A stretch of 64,000 bases of DNA from Sclerurus mexicanus. Taxonomy: Eukaryota > Chordata > Aves > Passeriformes > Furnariidae. Position numbers and translations under genes: made by a program. This document shows, piece after piece, positions 27,009-39,469 of the stretch (its first letter is position 1; each line of letters begins with the position of its first letter). The notes beneath the pieces were generated by a model. That model saw only the letters and a list, made by a program, of their open reading frames with translations, searched no databases and had not been told where the DNA came from. The DNA is taken from contig VWZF01005531.1 in NCBI GenBank assembly GCA_013396755.1, positions 602,328-666,327 on the forward strand. Direction: 5' to 3'.

Positions 27009-28466
27009 TTCTAATATTCCCTCATTACTCAGTTCATCTGCCCTGTTTAATGACTAATACCTCCTCCCCTCTTCTGGTATATTCCTTTTGTCATTCTGCT
27101 TAGATACTTCAGTTGAAATCTGGGTAACATTTGGATTCGTATAATCTTGTTCAGTAGGATGTGATCCTTTGTGATTTACCATTACTTGGTAACAAGAGAT
27201 TCTTTTGCCCATGATAAAAACTAAATTAAATCACTGGGCCCAGAATGGTGGCTGAAAATCAATCAGGAGAGGCTTTTACTCCTGCCCCTTTGGCTTGAGA
27301 TTGAAGTGTTTCATGCAGTAGCTCTGCTAGGAGTAAGCTGGGCTTCCTTACTAATGTAATAAAACACAGAGCATCCTAAGGGGATGAGGGAATTGCATTC
27401 CAAAACTTGCACTGCAAGCAACCGAAGTTTAATGGAAAACTTTGAAAAGATCCTATTAAAAAGCAATTTTCCTCATATATATCATACACTCCATTTTATG
27501 CTTTCCCTGCTCTCTCCTTTTTTTCCTTACTGGCACCAAAACAGGATCTTTGTTTTGACAGAGCTAATCCACTCATGCTTTCATATGGGCCCTCAGGCTC
27601 CCCACCTGTGGAAAGATCCATGGGAGCAGAAAAATTACTGATGGGGTGCCACATACTCACCTCAAAGGGAAAAAATCAGTGGCTTCCCTGAGGTATGGAC
27701 TGTAAACATTGTGGTTCCTGAGGACCCATGGAGAACATGAACACAACCTCCTGCACAACCTGCAAAACCTCCAGCAACAGCTTTTCCTCTTTTATTGCCT
27801 TCTGGGACTTCTCTCTCCTATCAGCTGGGCTTCTTCAGGAGGGGTTTGCTTTGCTGCAGCTGCGCCGCCTCCCTCTTCCCAAAGACCAAAAGGCACATTT
27901 CCACCCACAAACTTTGCTGGTGAGAAAGGATATGGTAGCTTGCAACCACTGCCAAGTTTGACAGCAAGCTTCATAACAAACTGGTGCAGCTCTGAGATCT
28001 CTCCACTGCTTTTGTAGGGAGGCCAGGGAAGGTTTTATGGAGTGAAAAGTGATGGAGAGAGAACGAATTGCTTTGTGGCTCCATCAGGCAGCATGTTCAA
28101 GGTGGCTAACACGAGGCACTGATCTGTTCCGTGGAGCCTCTGCCCAGGCAGCAGAAAGAGGCAAAGACAAATTTAGATGTTTAGGAGTTTGGATACAAGA
28201 CTAAGCCCAGAATTTAGCTAAGCATCTTTGCCACTGAACGTGACCCACAGATGAGCTGAAAAAATAACCATGATTGTTCTGTGATAGAGAGGGCTTGCTC
28301 ATGTTTGTTGCTGTAATTTCTCACTAAAGACTGCTGATTTACATCAGAACTGTCTTTGTATCCAGCCAAATAAATGACTGTGCCCAAACCAACACACTAA
28401 AAGGTGAGTTTGAGAGCAAACCTTGGCTCCATCTGCTCATCTCATCTCATCCCACTTCACCCAGAA

Positions 28467-28496
28467 TTATAAAGCCAGGTCATTCTGGCTTTATAA
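28467..28496. repeat. Perfect 12-bp inverted repeat with 6-nt loop
   Basis: TTATAAAGCCAG (28467-28478), the spacer GTCATT, then CTGGCTTTATAA (28485-28496), which is its exact reverse complement. A CTCAT triplicate sits just upstream at about 28436-28450. It can form a hairpin in single-stranded DNA or RNA. It does not resemble a microRNA precursor, because the stem is too short. Confidence 0.7.
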
Positions 28497-30770
28497 CATC
28501 CACGTGGTTTTCTGTGGTTTCCAGGCCAGGCTGATATGTCATGGAGTCGCTATGTCTGCTACAGGAAATTCTAATTCATAGCATTTAAATTCAGGAAACT
28601 TGAATTTAATGTTCAGTTGTGTTCTGAAGGAGTCTGGATCCTTCAAAGCACTGAAGTATAGAACTGTAAAAAAAATAAGGCTGATGACAGTTCTGAGTCT
28701 TGGCTCCTGTGTTGTCAGCAGGAAAATCCCCATCCATTTTACTGGAGCCAGCATTTCATCTACTGTGAGATCTTGCACCCAGGAAGGTTAAAGAACTGTG
28801 GTTGCCTGCAAAGCATATCTCACCCAAAGCTTTTTGCATGTGAAGTAGCAGGTTAAGTCGAACTGACCAGAGACCAGAAACCAGGTCTCTGCCTCCTGGC
28901 TGAATCCTGTGTCACTGTGCTCACACTCTCCCTCTGGTCTCTTGAATCTTGACTGGGACCTGTTTTAAGACAGCCATCCCTGGTGGGCCTCGCTGTTGGG
29001 GTGCCAGTCTGGCTTATGCCTGCCAGTGCCCACGGGGTCCTGAGAACGTTCAGAGCAAAAGCAGAGGTGCCTGAGGAAGTGTAAGTATCCAGCATGAAAA
29101 GGTCAACCTCATCAGAGTCAGGGCAACACTGCAGTTGTGCATTCATGTGTTTGAATCCTGCCTAAATCTTACTTTATATGCCTATGTCTTTGTGTGGGTC
29201 TGGGCCAGGACCACACAGGAAGCCATAAAACCCAGAAACAGTGTTTTTTTGAATTTTTCAATTCAGGTTAACTGATTCCTGTGCCACTTCTTCCAAGTCC
29301 TATTTTTAATAATTACTTTGATGAAGAGCGAGCAGGAAGACTTCTGAGAGGAAATGCACTGTGAGGATGTGACAGGCTGGAAGATGGCATGCTCATGAGT
29401 GTGACTTTACTGAGACAAGAATTTGGCTCCTGTTCTTAAAGAGAGCAAGATGAGGAAGAAAGCGATTTTCTAAATAGCAGTCTCCTATCTGTGCTTTCCC
29501 TTCGTCTCTTTCTTTTTACATCTGGAGCCAGTAACTTTTTAAATGCTCTGCAGCCACCTAGAGGAAAAAAACTGCTTGATTGAAGTTAATTTTCATATGG
29601 ATTAAGCCAGGAAGTGGGCTCTGCAGAGTTTAAGAATGTGAGTTTCTAAACTAGCCAGCCTGTTTGTTATTATATCACAAGACCTCCTTGAAAATATATA
29701 CAGTGAATCATCATCAAAAGCTGAAGATAACTTCAGTTTATGTTTATAGTTCAGAAATATTTCCTGCTTCGTGTTCTCATTGTGCTTGTTACTGGGTATG
29801 ACATATTTTTATGACAGATAGTATAGCAGGGCCACAATACATTTTGTCAGTAGACAGAAGGAGATGATCTCGTTTGAATTTTTATTTTAGAAGATTTAAA
29901 GTTGGAATTATTTTATATGTTTATCTGATGACTATGACAATACGCTATTGGTTTATCTACATGGTTTATGTTTCTGTAGGGCCATGGCTTCAAAACCTCT
30001 CAATAGTTTTTGAGGTTCTATCTAGGATGTTTATAAGCTCATGAGAAACCTCTGGCTTTTCTCAGATGAGGGCTGTCACACAGAATCCACTAATGGGCTC
30101 TCTGTCTACCAGAGTGAAAGTTGATGCAGTCATATCAGAGCCATTTAGTCTATGCCACATTCATGTGCACTGTATGAAGCATAATAACAGACTTTAACTG
30201 TTGATTGAAGGTAACACTTTAATGTATAAAGTTAGATATTAAAGCATGTCTGTCTGAAATTGAATTGAAATGATTGGTTTTTTCCTCTCTCTAGATAAGA
30301 TATAGCAGCTCAGTCTCCACTTGTGCCTGAAGAACTGGAGACTGGGGGGAAGTATTCTTTAAAAATCAAGTCTAGACATGGAGAAAAAGATAAAATTTTA
30401 TGTCAGTTACATAATGGAAAAGATCAGAATGATGATGGATTTTCTTAGGTAGCTATGCCAGAGGACACTGAAAATTCCATTGTGATGGAGTGTCTCTGTC
30501 ATAAGGCAAATTCAGTTTAGTAGTGAAAGAGCTAAGCTAAGCATGTGCAGGCAGTGAATGGAAATGTAGAATACTAGCATGGATATTGAGAAGGTCCACT
30601 AAGACATCCTCCAGTTCTTTTCCTCTCATAACAAAGACTTGATATGCACATACAATGTGGTCAGTCAAAACACCTCGAATACTGCTACATTATGTCAGAA
30701 CAGAATCTATAATAAGGAATCTCATTGACTTAAGAAATTCTAAACAGGAAATTTAGGATTTTTTTCTAGG

Positions 30771-31244
30771 TTGTGGCAGGGGAAGGAGATGATTCTGCCC
30801 CTCTGCTCCACTCTCGTGACCCCACCTGGAGTACTGCATCCAATTTTGGGTCCCCGGCATAGGAAGGACATCATCCTGTTGGAGCACATCCAGAGTAGGG
30901 CCACCAAGGTGATTAAAGGGACGGAGCACCTCTCCTACATGGAAAGGCTGAGATAAGTGGGTTTGTTCAACCTGAAGAAGAGAATAGTTCAAGGTGACCT
31001 ACTTGTGGCCTTCCAGTACAAGAAAGATGGAGAGAGACTTCATACAGGGGCATGTAGAGACAGGACAAGGGGGAGAGGCTTCAAACTGAAAAAGAGGAGA
31101 TATAGATTATATATTGGGGAGAAATTCTTTACTGCAAGGGTGTTGAGGCACTGGAACAAGTTGCCCAGAGAAGTTGTGGATACCCCATCCCTGGGAGTTT
31201 TCAAGGCCAGGTTGAATGGGGCTCTGAGCGACCTGGTCTAATGG
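30771..31244 (+). pseudogene. CR1 ORF2 C-terminal remnant (broken)
   Basis: This is the coding part of the CR1 copy above. Recognisable residues of the CR1 polymerase C-terminus lie in two segments separated by an in-frame stop at 30954-30956, with a frameshift upstream of about 30860. It lacks the reverse-transcriptase catalytic motifs and the endonuclease, which would be further 5' and were never inserted. It is not functional. Confidence 0.85.
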
Positions 31245-31321
31245 GAGATGTCCCTGCCCATTGCAGGGGTTGGAACGAGGGGATCTGTAAGGTCCCTTCC
31301 ACCCCAAGCCATTCTATAACT
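30771..31321 (+). mobile_element. CR1 LINE, 3' fragment with decayed end of ORF2
   Basis: This is a 5'-truncated CR1 copy of about 550 bases in the same direction as BMPER. It carries the end of the reverse-transcriptase ORF2 and the 3' UTR. Coding remnants include LLEHIQSRATKVI and HLSYMERLR, then GLFNLKKR, DRTRGRGFKLKK, RHWNKLPREVVDTPSLGVF and ARLNGALSDLV. A TAA stop at 30954-30956 breaks the frame, and the earlier part (around the HLEYCIQFW-like sequence near 30830) is in another frame, so it is dead. The 3' UTR has GCCCATTGCAGGGGTTGG, GGTCCCTTCCACCCC and ends CCATTCTATAAC. Confidence 0.95.
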
Positions 31322-32110
31322 TAAGGGGTTCTAGAAACACAAAGTAGGTCAGTTTGGCCATAGGAAATCAGTGGTGAGCACATAGTTTGTAGACCTCAGG
31401 CCACTGAGCCTATGGAATATGGGATTTTTGGTAGAAAATCCATTAGGAGATGACTTTCTTTCTGACCATTAAACCCATAGAGCATCTAGAGGGATTTTTT
31501 TCCATCAGAAACCTTTGCATAAATGCATGATAAGCCCTATCATATAGCTTTAAACATACAGCTACTCTTATCTCTGCCAATTATGTGATATTTCCAAGTG
31601 AAAGACTGTGGATATTAGTTAACAGAAGGAATTCACATCTTCAGAGACCAGGTTCTAGCATTTGAACCTTCAGTGTCAGATTCCAGGTAATGCTCCTAAA
31701 TTTGTGTATCTTATCTTTTTGTTGATCCAAACATTTTATTCCAAATGACCTCTTTATGTTAGATTTGGAAACTGTCAGTTCTAGGGCAGAGTTATGGTGC
31801 TTGTATTTTCCAGCTAGATATACAGACCACAGATCATACAACATTCAGGCAGGCAAATCCTTTTTGCAGTAATCTCATCAAAGAGGGTGGAACAAATTGT
31901 GTGTATACCACTCCAGGATGCAAGTAAAATGAAAGCATTTTTGATGAGTACATTTCAGTGTGAAATGGGTTAAGGAACTTATGCTGTATTTCTTCTTTAT
32001 TCCAATAATTCCAGTTGCAGAGTTTTATGTAACTCTGTGCACAGAGTTTTTTTAACTGTATCACGTCAAGGTATGTGCTGCATAACCACTTGAGTTCTCC
32101 TGCATACAGA

Positions 32111-32150
32111 TATTTATTTCAAATGCCAGGACTATTTATTTCAAATGCCA
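32111..32150 (+). repeat. 18-bp direct repeat, 22-bp spacing
   Basis: TATTTATTTCAAATGCCA occurs at 32111-32128 and again, identically, at 32133-32150. It looks like a recent small tandem duplication with a four-base spacer. Confidence 0.8.
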
Positions 32151-34129
32151 TGGCTGTGCAATGCAGGTGAAACTCTGCATGGTGCAGAACAACTGAAATA
32201 GAAGGAGAAGAGATGAAAACTCTCTCTCACTTTCTGAAAGTGAGTGGGAGTGCAAAGGGTCAGCTCTTCCAAGGCTGTGGGTGGCATTTCCATATTCTCT
32301 TGGAGTTTTTTGAGCAAAAATCCAGTCTTTCTAAAGGTAGCAAGTCAGCTGCTCAACTGTGCTGTAACTTTCAGCTCTAGGAAATACTCTGAGTCATACC
32401 AGATGCTTCTTGGAGTCCAGCATGGGACTTCATTGTCTTCCGTAGTCATGGCTCAGCTATTTCCCCACGGGGGGAATTTTAGGCAGCCTTTTCATTCTCA
32501 GGACCAGAAAGTACAATTAAAGCCACAGACGCCTGTAAGGATCCAAGCACAAGATACAGAAAGCCTACTTGACACATTAGTAGGAGAATTATCATGAAGA
32601 AAGAATTAGGGAAGGTTGCTGTGCTGTTTTGTTCTTTATTTGGTTCTTCCTCCTTTTAAGTGCATTTACATTTATACTACGTATTCAGAGAGATTATAAA
32701 TAGGTGTCAGGGTAGTGCTGTCCTGACAATTGTTATTTTATGTGGTTTTAGAAAGTGTTCCAGAATGTTTCATTGTTAATTGTGCCATATTCTTGTGGGT
32801 AATGTTGGTTAAGGCAATGAAACACAATTCTGGCCCAGCATGCCAGGTTAAAAATACACACAGAACACTCTTTTTGGCTTTGTCCAAAGGCTTTTGGATA
32901 CTATTTTTAGCAGCATGCAGTATAGGCTTGTGGTGATATTGCACAGCACAGTATGATTTTTCCAGAGGTCTACATGGACCCTCATTTATTCAGTATGTTG
33001 AAAATACCATTTTTGCTTACCCTTTGTGAGGGAAGTATGGAGTTTGATTTTTTTTTTTAAGAAGATAGATATGCAAAGAAATCAAATTGAATTGCTTTTT
33101 GTCTCCACCATGTTGGAAATTACCAACAGTCATTACTGCTTGCTTTTAAAGCGTCCTTTTCCCAAGTTGACCGAACTCCTTTAAATACCTGCTTTGGAAG
33201 GGTGTTTTGTCAAGGAAGGGATGGATGTGGATATCTTGTGTGATTCTGTTTAATTATGAGTGCCAAATCTATATCTGGACCAGGAACAATGGCACTCAGG
33301 GTTAAATTAGGACTGTCCAATGTGTGTGTAACATGGCTGCTGTTCCCTGGAATTCTGAGATCACCTGCAGCTCTTGCCCTTTAGTGGAGTTATGGATTTT
33401 ATAACTTCTCTCTGCTTAGCTCAATGTGGCAATGCAGTACATGATTGACTCAAAGTTGCACAAAAATCAGGAATCAGGGTGAAATTTTAGAGTGTGATTC
33501 AAATGCCTACTACTGCAAACTCCTCCTCTGCAATCTGCCAAAAACAAGAGTCATATTCTCAAGCTTTATGGCCAGTGCTTTCTTTATGGGAATGAGATTT
33601 CCCCGTGGAAAGGATATGCCTGCAGTAGATTTGCTATGCACTGCTCACCAAAGATGAGCTGTGAGTTCCCTTTCTGCTCCCACACTTTGAGGGATTTTTT
33701 GGAGCCAGTTCAGCAGTGTGGGAGTTCTGCAGCAAGGGGGAGTCTCCGGTACAAAGCGCACATATCCTGCGTGAAAGTTTTTCTGGGCACTTTTGCACTT
33801 CTCAGAAAAAATAACCGGGGAACTGATGATTAATCTTTGTTTTGGATGCCCTTATCAGATCCCAAATTTAAGGCAATGTTGCCAATGTTACGATGTGTGG
33901 GAAAAGCACAGATGGAGTACAGCTATAGTTACCTGGTCCTGGAAGAATTGATCCTTGAAAATTACTGACTTTGCTGCATGAAACACTCTGTTCCCCAGGC
34001 AAGTGCTTTGAATGAATACTCAGTAGATATAAGGGTTCCTGTGTTTTCAGCAGCCTCCAAAATTACCTTCCTTTTGAGTTATTTGCTGCTTTTGCATTAA
34101 TATTAGTAAACTCTGGAGAAAGAGAAAAT

Positions 34130-34157
34130 GATCTCAAGCCTTTGATCTCAAGCCTTT
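34130..34157 (+). repeat. 14-bp perfect tandem duplication
   Basis: GATCTCAAGCCTTT is present twice in a row with no mismatch. The next bases, AAGCC, partly resemble the unit again. It is probably replication slippage. Confidence 0.8.
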
Positions 34158-36404
34158 AAGCCATAAAAAGTCTCCAGCTCTACATACTACACTTCAATAC
34201 TTCAGTAAGTTTAAACATGCACATACAGACAAGAGAGAGCTTGTAACAGCAACAGCATGAGACTTTCCATTGTACATTGGAATATGGCTCATCTTCTTAC
34301 TTTGTGAAGTGACTTTTCTATCTGAGGCCATAAATAATGGCAACCCATTGAAACTTTATCAAAAAACCAGTCCAAAACCCCAAACTTTCTCATAACAAAT
34401 TAACTACTGACAGAGGCTTTAATTACTCCTGTAAAGGATTAGGCCAAGCTTGTACTAAAACTGATTTGGCACACCCAATAAGAAGTTATCCCAAGAAGTC
34501 ATGTCTTACACGATGGCAGAACTTAACCTTCCCCTCTAGGCAGATTACCCTTCAGGCTTTGATGTTTTCAAGTGTACAGCTTATCCCAGGTGTGGAGGAC
34601 AAACCCCATCACCACCTGATGCCTCTTCACGTATGTAAAATCTATGGAGTGATGCTTTATTTCTTAATTGCTTTTGTAAAGTCTGGTGAGACCAGCTGAT
34701 GGGAAGAGGAAGATGTTAGTGTTTGCCATCTGTGTAGAGCCACTCTAGGTGCCAAAGCGTTTGCAAAATGCACCGCATCACGTTCCTGTTGTGAAGTGGG
34801 AGGGAGAAAAATGCAAAAAGAAATAGCGCCTTCTAAAATGGCTGGTTCTGGTTTTGTATTTGTGTGGAGCTGCTGTTGTTCAACAAGTGAACATCTGCAG
34901 TTTCAATCCTACATGGCACAGACTAAGGCTGTAGACTTCACTGCTGTGATCTTTTCTTTTAAGTACTTCATGTAGCACAGGGCTCTGTTCTTTGCCCTTT
35001 GTGGGACTTGGAGACTTTCCATGGTTTAATGTGAAAAAGGGCTGCTGCCGAAGGAGCGTACTCATCCAGTTTGCTTTGAAGATGTGGCAGCAGAGCGTGT
35101 GTTTGTCTCCTCCAAGGGTGTGTCCCCCAGCTGCCGGATGCCTTCGCTCTCATGGATTTCCCCTTGCCCCAGTTTGTGATTATACACACCCAGTTAGCGC
35201 CATCTCTGACACACACCCTGCGGGCAGCACGGGCACCTTCAGAAGGAGGCACAGGGAGGCACTTGGTACCAGTGGAGGACTGAGAGGTTGGCAGTGCTCC
35301 GGTGCTTATGTAGAGCAGGGATTCCACATAATGTGCACCATCGCACACCAGTGGGGTTTTTTTAGAAATGTAAATATGTCCTTAAAATAAATGTAATTTT
35401 CTTTTGGACCACGACATCATTGCATCTCTGTGTGATTTCACTGAGGGCAGAACTAAGACTGCCTGAAGTATCTCGTGTGTATTTTCACAGCTTGTAAAAT
35501 AACTTCAGTTTAGAAGTAACTCGCACTGCAGTCTTTTCGTGGGATTATTTCTATGTGACTGTAATGTTTTGATGTTTAAGCTTCTAATATGTTTTTACTT
35601 CATTTAAGTAAACATCTTTTTCTTGGTAAAGCGTCAGAGTACCTTATAAGACCCAAAATCTCTGTTACTGTGCAGTACAGTAACTTGGCAGTACACCTTC
35701 ATTATTGACATCATTTCAAAGTTTTGCTAAAGTGTATTTTCCAGTTATTTGGACAGCCCAGTCAGATTAGAGTGGAGATAAACTTCTGATATATGCAGTT
35801 AGTGTCACCAAATTTGTTTATCGGTTTCAATGAAGGAACGATGAGAAGGCAGAATCTGGGGGAGCAGAGAATAATTTTTGAAGTGTATCACTGGAGAGGG
35901 TAAAAAAATAAAAACTATGGGCATACCAAAGATTTTTGCAAGGGGAAAGGATTAGGCCAACACACAAGAATTGTATTTACCTAGTGAATCATCCCTTGAT
36001 AGCCCTTTAATACAACTGTAACAATAGTAACTTTGAGAAGTGTAATTAATTGCAAGAAGTAAACATGTTTTGATAAAAATACAGATCTGAAGTCAAAGCT
36101 TGCCCGTGGGCCCTCGTCCCCCCCTCATAGCCAGCCCTCAGAGGATGGGCATGTTTTTCTTCATGTCCTTTCCTAGAACTGCCCTTTGACTCTCACAGTG
36201 GCTTTCAAATAAAGCAAAAACCTGCTCCTGCTCATTGAAGAAGTAATATAAAAAGACCCCTCTCCCCCATCTGTCAATCCATTTGACTGCCATAAATATA
36301 AATGCATTAAACTTACCAGAAAGGAATTTCATTAGGAAATAGAATAAGATTTTATTTTGAATCACTAGTCTTGGCAGCTGTAAATATAGATTTCTTCACT
36401 CTCA

Positions 36405-36600
36405 TTTTTGATTTAACATTAATTAATTGAATTAACCTTACAAATAATAGCAATTGTAATTCATTAATAAAACTCCTGCAATCTAATGATTGCTGCTCAG
36501 CCAAGCCTAAGGCTTGAGCCCAGTATCTGTCACTAGGATTAAACACTTGAGAAAAATAAAAATTACTCAAGCAATTAGGTATGTAATGAATCAGCAGATT
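36405..36600. promoter_or_regulatory. Homeodomain-core-rich AT segment, possible enhancer
   Basis: This intronic segment holds a dense set of TAAT/ATTA cores (for example ATTAATTAATTGAATTAA at 36418, then TAATAG, TTGTAATTC, ATTAATAA and TAATGATTG) in non-repetitive, varied sequence. That composition is common in conserved developmental enhancers. Conservation cannot be judged from one sequence, so this is a weak inference. Confidence 0.25.
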
Positions 36601-39338
36601 GTTTGTGTTGCACATGGCATGCCACCTCCCTTCGTGGGCACCAGCAAATAGTGCTGATCCCAGCTGGACTCAGATGTGTCCCTGTGGAGCCTGTCTGGAT
36701 GCCCATGGCCATTACAATGCCAAGGATTAATGGCATAGTGTTGTTGGGATGCATATAGGGACTAATCTCGCTGCCCTCTCAAAGGGCATGGCTGCCTTCC
36801 TGCGTGCTGGGAATGGTTTGGAACGTTCCAAAATCCCCCAGACCATGCCTAGGCTTTGTCAGGGTGAGTGCTAGCCTTGCCATGAACACACCAACACTTA
36901 AAAAGACTGGGTGATTCATGGGGAGCCTGAGGATTTCCTGACCTGTAGATGCATTGACTCTGTGCAAGACGTGGCATCCCTCTCTTAGTAATGGAAAAAA
37001 AAAAATATTTATGCTCTAAAAAGCAGAGGAAGTACTTCAGATTTAGGGTCTTATAATTTCTGAGGAAGGAGCTTGGTGAATACGTAGCCAACCTGATGCT
37101 GGCAAGCATCCCTGTAAACGCCCTGGACATCACTAATAACTGAACCTTAGTGGAGAGCAGTAAAATGTGATTGCTAAAGGAGGCTGGCACAGAAACAAAA
37201 ATAGGGTAAAATGGTATCCTGGTAATGAACTTTTGTCTGTAGGGATTATTACAGACTTTCTTTGTGATAATAATTTGCTGCAGTAGCAAACAAGCACCTG
37301 CTTTGCTGTAAAATGAGACATGCACCTCCTAAATTGTGTGGGGTGTACGGAGCAGTGCCTGCTGCCGGGAGATCACAAAGAGGTGTTGTGGCCAAGGGAA
37401 GCAGTGTAAAGGTATTTAGTGTGTCATATAAAAAGGTAGCCCTTTGTGCTTAAACGAGGCCTTTTATCAGCTAACAAGATCAAACGATGCCAAGGATGCT
37501 GTGCTGATCTGTTCATTGCAGCCTATCAGTGTGATGTGTGTACACCAACATCTGTTACTGGAAAAGATGTAAAGGGACCTACCACAGAACTAAAGTGAAA
37601 TAAAATTACATTGTCCCTCGAAAGTATAGTTATTTCAAATGAAAACAACTGATCTGTAAGTACCAGCTTGTTATGTATTTGATCCAAAGCAATTCTGTTT
37701 ATTCACAGCACATATAGATCAGTAAATGCAGGACAGGTAACCTTTTTGCATTAGCACTTATGTTACTTACCTGTCTCAGTCAATTTTGAGGTAGTTTAAT
37801 GTTGAGGGTCCACTTAGGGTAAAACTGTTAGAAGCACATGGAAATGTCAAGCAGAACTGTCAGGTTTAACCATATGACTGGTCACAGAATTAGCTGGTGA
37901 CTTTAGCAAGGGGAAATACTCTTTAAGGGGCACTGTTGGATATGCAGAAAGACGCTTGTCTGTGTTCTAGGGACCACTAATCCTCCCTCCTACTTTTGAA
38001 CAAAGGGTTCCTAATGACTGTAGGGCATTGTCTGGGCATTAGGGCTCCTGATTACTTTGACTGAGGTGCTTGCACCTTTGCCAAGCTATTACCTCTTTGG
38101 CTATGGAGAAAGCTTCTGGGAAATTAAGTCTATATCCATCCTTCTCCTATGGACATTTGAAATTATGGTTCACACGAGGAGAAATTAACATGAAGAGTTC
38201 ATTTCTTACTTCAGCCCTTGGTCTTTCTGGAGGGTTTGTGCCTCTTGCAAATGTCTTGTCCTTTCAGGAATGTAAAAGTCCCTGAATATGGACAGAGCAG
38301 GGGATCTTGCTCATTGACACTCAAGGTTCATACACAGAGCACTCTCAGTCGAAAGCAGATGACCTGAGGGCACGATTTTCAGAGTGTGTCTCCCCTGTAC
38401 CTTGTCCCTGCCTTTTAATGATTCTGCTTGGAGCAGTGGTTACTCAGCATTTATGAATTTGCATTGCTGCATCTGCAGAAGCATCTGAGCATTTTGCATA
38501 TACAGAAACCACTGACTGCAAATCCGCTGGTTCTTGCCAGTTATATTTTAGGTCTGTGCCAAATGGGCACATGTTCTGGATGAGCTAACTTGAAATAGAG
38601 TGGTGACATACACAGTAGCAGTTTCACGTAGGGCCACGTTAGCAGCTTTGCTCCGTCATGTTTTGTGGTGATTTCACATAAGAATGCAATGGAAGAAGAG
38701 GGTGGGAAGTATTAGCAAGTGCCTGGGGGATTTCCTGGCATGGAACTGCTCAGTTATGCTGCATCACCCCTGCTCCTTTGGAGTCTCTTAAAGTCTGGCA
38801 CTTGGTGATGCTGATGAGAAAACAGGCATAGAGCTATTTTGGGGCCTTCAAAGTCGAGGTAACCTGGAGAGAAGGCATCATCCTTGCATGGAGGGGCACG
38901 CGCTCATTACCTACAGAAATCATGTGCTTAATGCTACAACTATTATTGTTGGTAAAATTATTAAATTATTACTTTCTAGAGAATAAAAAAGAAGTTTTTG
39001 TCTTACGTTGACACAAAATCATTACAAAAACAGTGTTTTCCTGCTCCCACTGTGGTCTCTGTCCTCTCTGCCTGATGTTTTTTGGGTCTTCTCCCCTCCC
39101 TGTTTCTCTGTGGTTCCCTGGTGCTCTGGAGACTTCTCTGAATCAGAGCAGCACATCAAAAAGAGAGGTGAGTCCTCGAGATATAACAGCAGGGATGCTT
39201 TTAGCTTTCTTACCATTTAGCACAAGTTGCTGTGGCATTGAAGGCCGTGTGACTGGAAAGTAAAGAGCTCCAAACCTCAGAGAGATAATCTGCCAAAGCG
39301 TTCCTTGCTCATTTGTTTCGGGGCTTTTTGTTCTGCAG

Positions 39339-39469
39339 GTCCTGTGTGACAGACATGTGCGAGTGCCCGGTCCATAAAAACTGCTACTGTGAGTCATTCC
39401 TGGCGTATGCCCGAGCCTGTCAGAGGGAAGGGCTGAAAGTCCACTGGGTGCCGGAGCAGAATTGTGCAG
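39339..39469 (+). CDS. BMPER: BMPER coding exon: C8 module
   Basis: This is the next-to-last coding exon of BMPER, 131 nt, translating to SCVTDMCECPVHKNCYCESF, then LAYARACQREGLKVHWVPEQ and NCA. Its seven cysteines belong to the C8 module that follows VWD domains in von Willebrand-type proteins. The acceptor is TTGTTCTGCAG and the donor is CAG|GTAAGC, both strong. Its first base G completes an Arg codon with CG from the exon ending at 3822. Its last base G begins the Ala codon finished by CT at 44479. Skipping it would shift the frame. The whole protein is secreted and acts outside the cell on BMP ligands. Confidence 0.96.

Larger units (their letters stand above)
3823..39338 (+). other. BMPER: BMPER intron of 35.5 kb
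   Basis: This intron joins the exon ending at 3822 to the one starting at 39339. It begins GTGAGT and ends TTGTTCTGCAG, and joining the flanks gives one continuous BMPER reading frame (FYR then SCVTDMC), so no coding exon is missing inside it. It holds a SINE at about 4.2 kb, CR1 pieces at 9.2 and 30.8 kb, simple repeats and some AT-rich segments listed separately. GC-richer patches occur at about 7.3-7.6, 8.6-9.0, 12.8-13.1, 20.2-20.5, 28.85-29.1 and 35.0-35.3 kb. They carry chance open frames on both strands but no recognisable gene. The remaining stretches show nothing I can name. Confidence 0.9.

Noticed and set aside
29148..29195. MIR-like phrase GTTTGAATCCTGCC
   Set aside because: The match to the MIR 5' region is too short and weak without the core phrase following.
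34992..35390. Opposed 126- and 132-codon frames
   Set aside because: The minus frame starts with GTG. Both are in a GC-richer stretch and neither translation shows a known motif or flanking splice pattern I trust.
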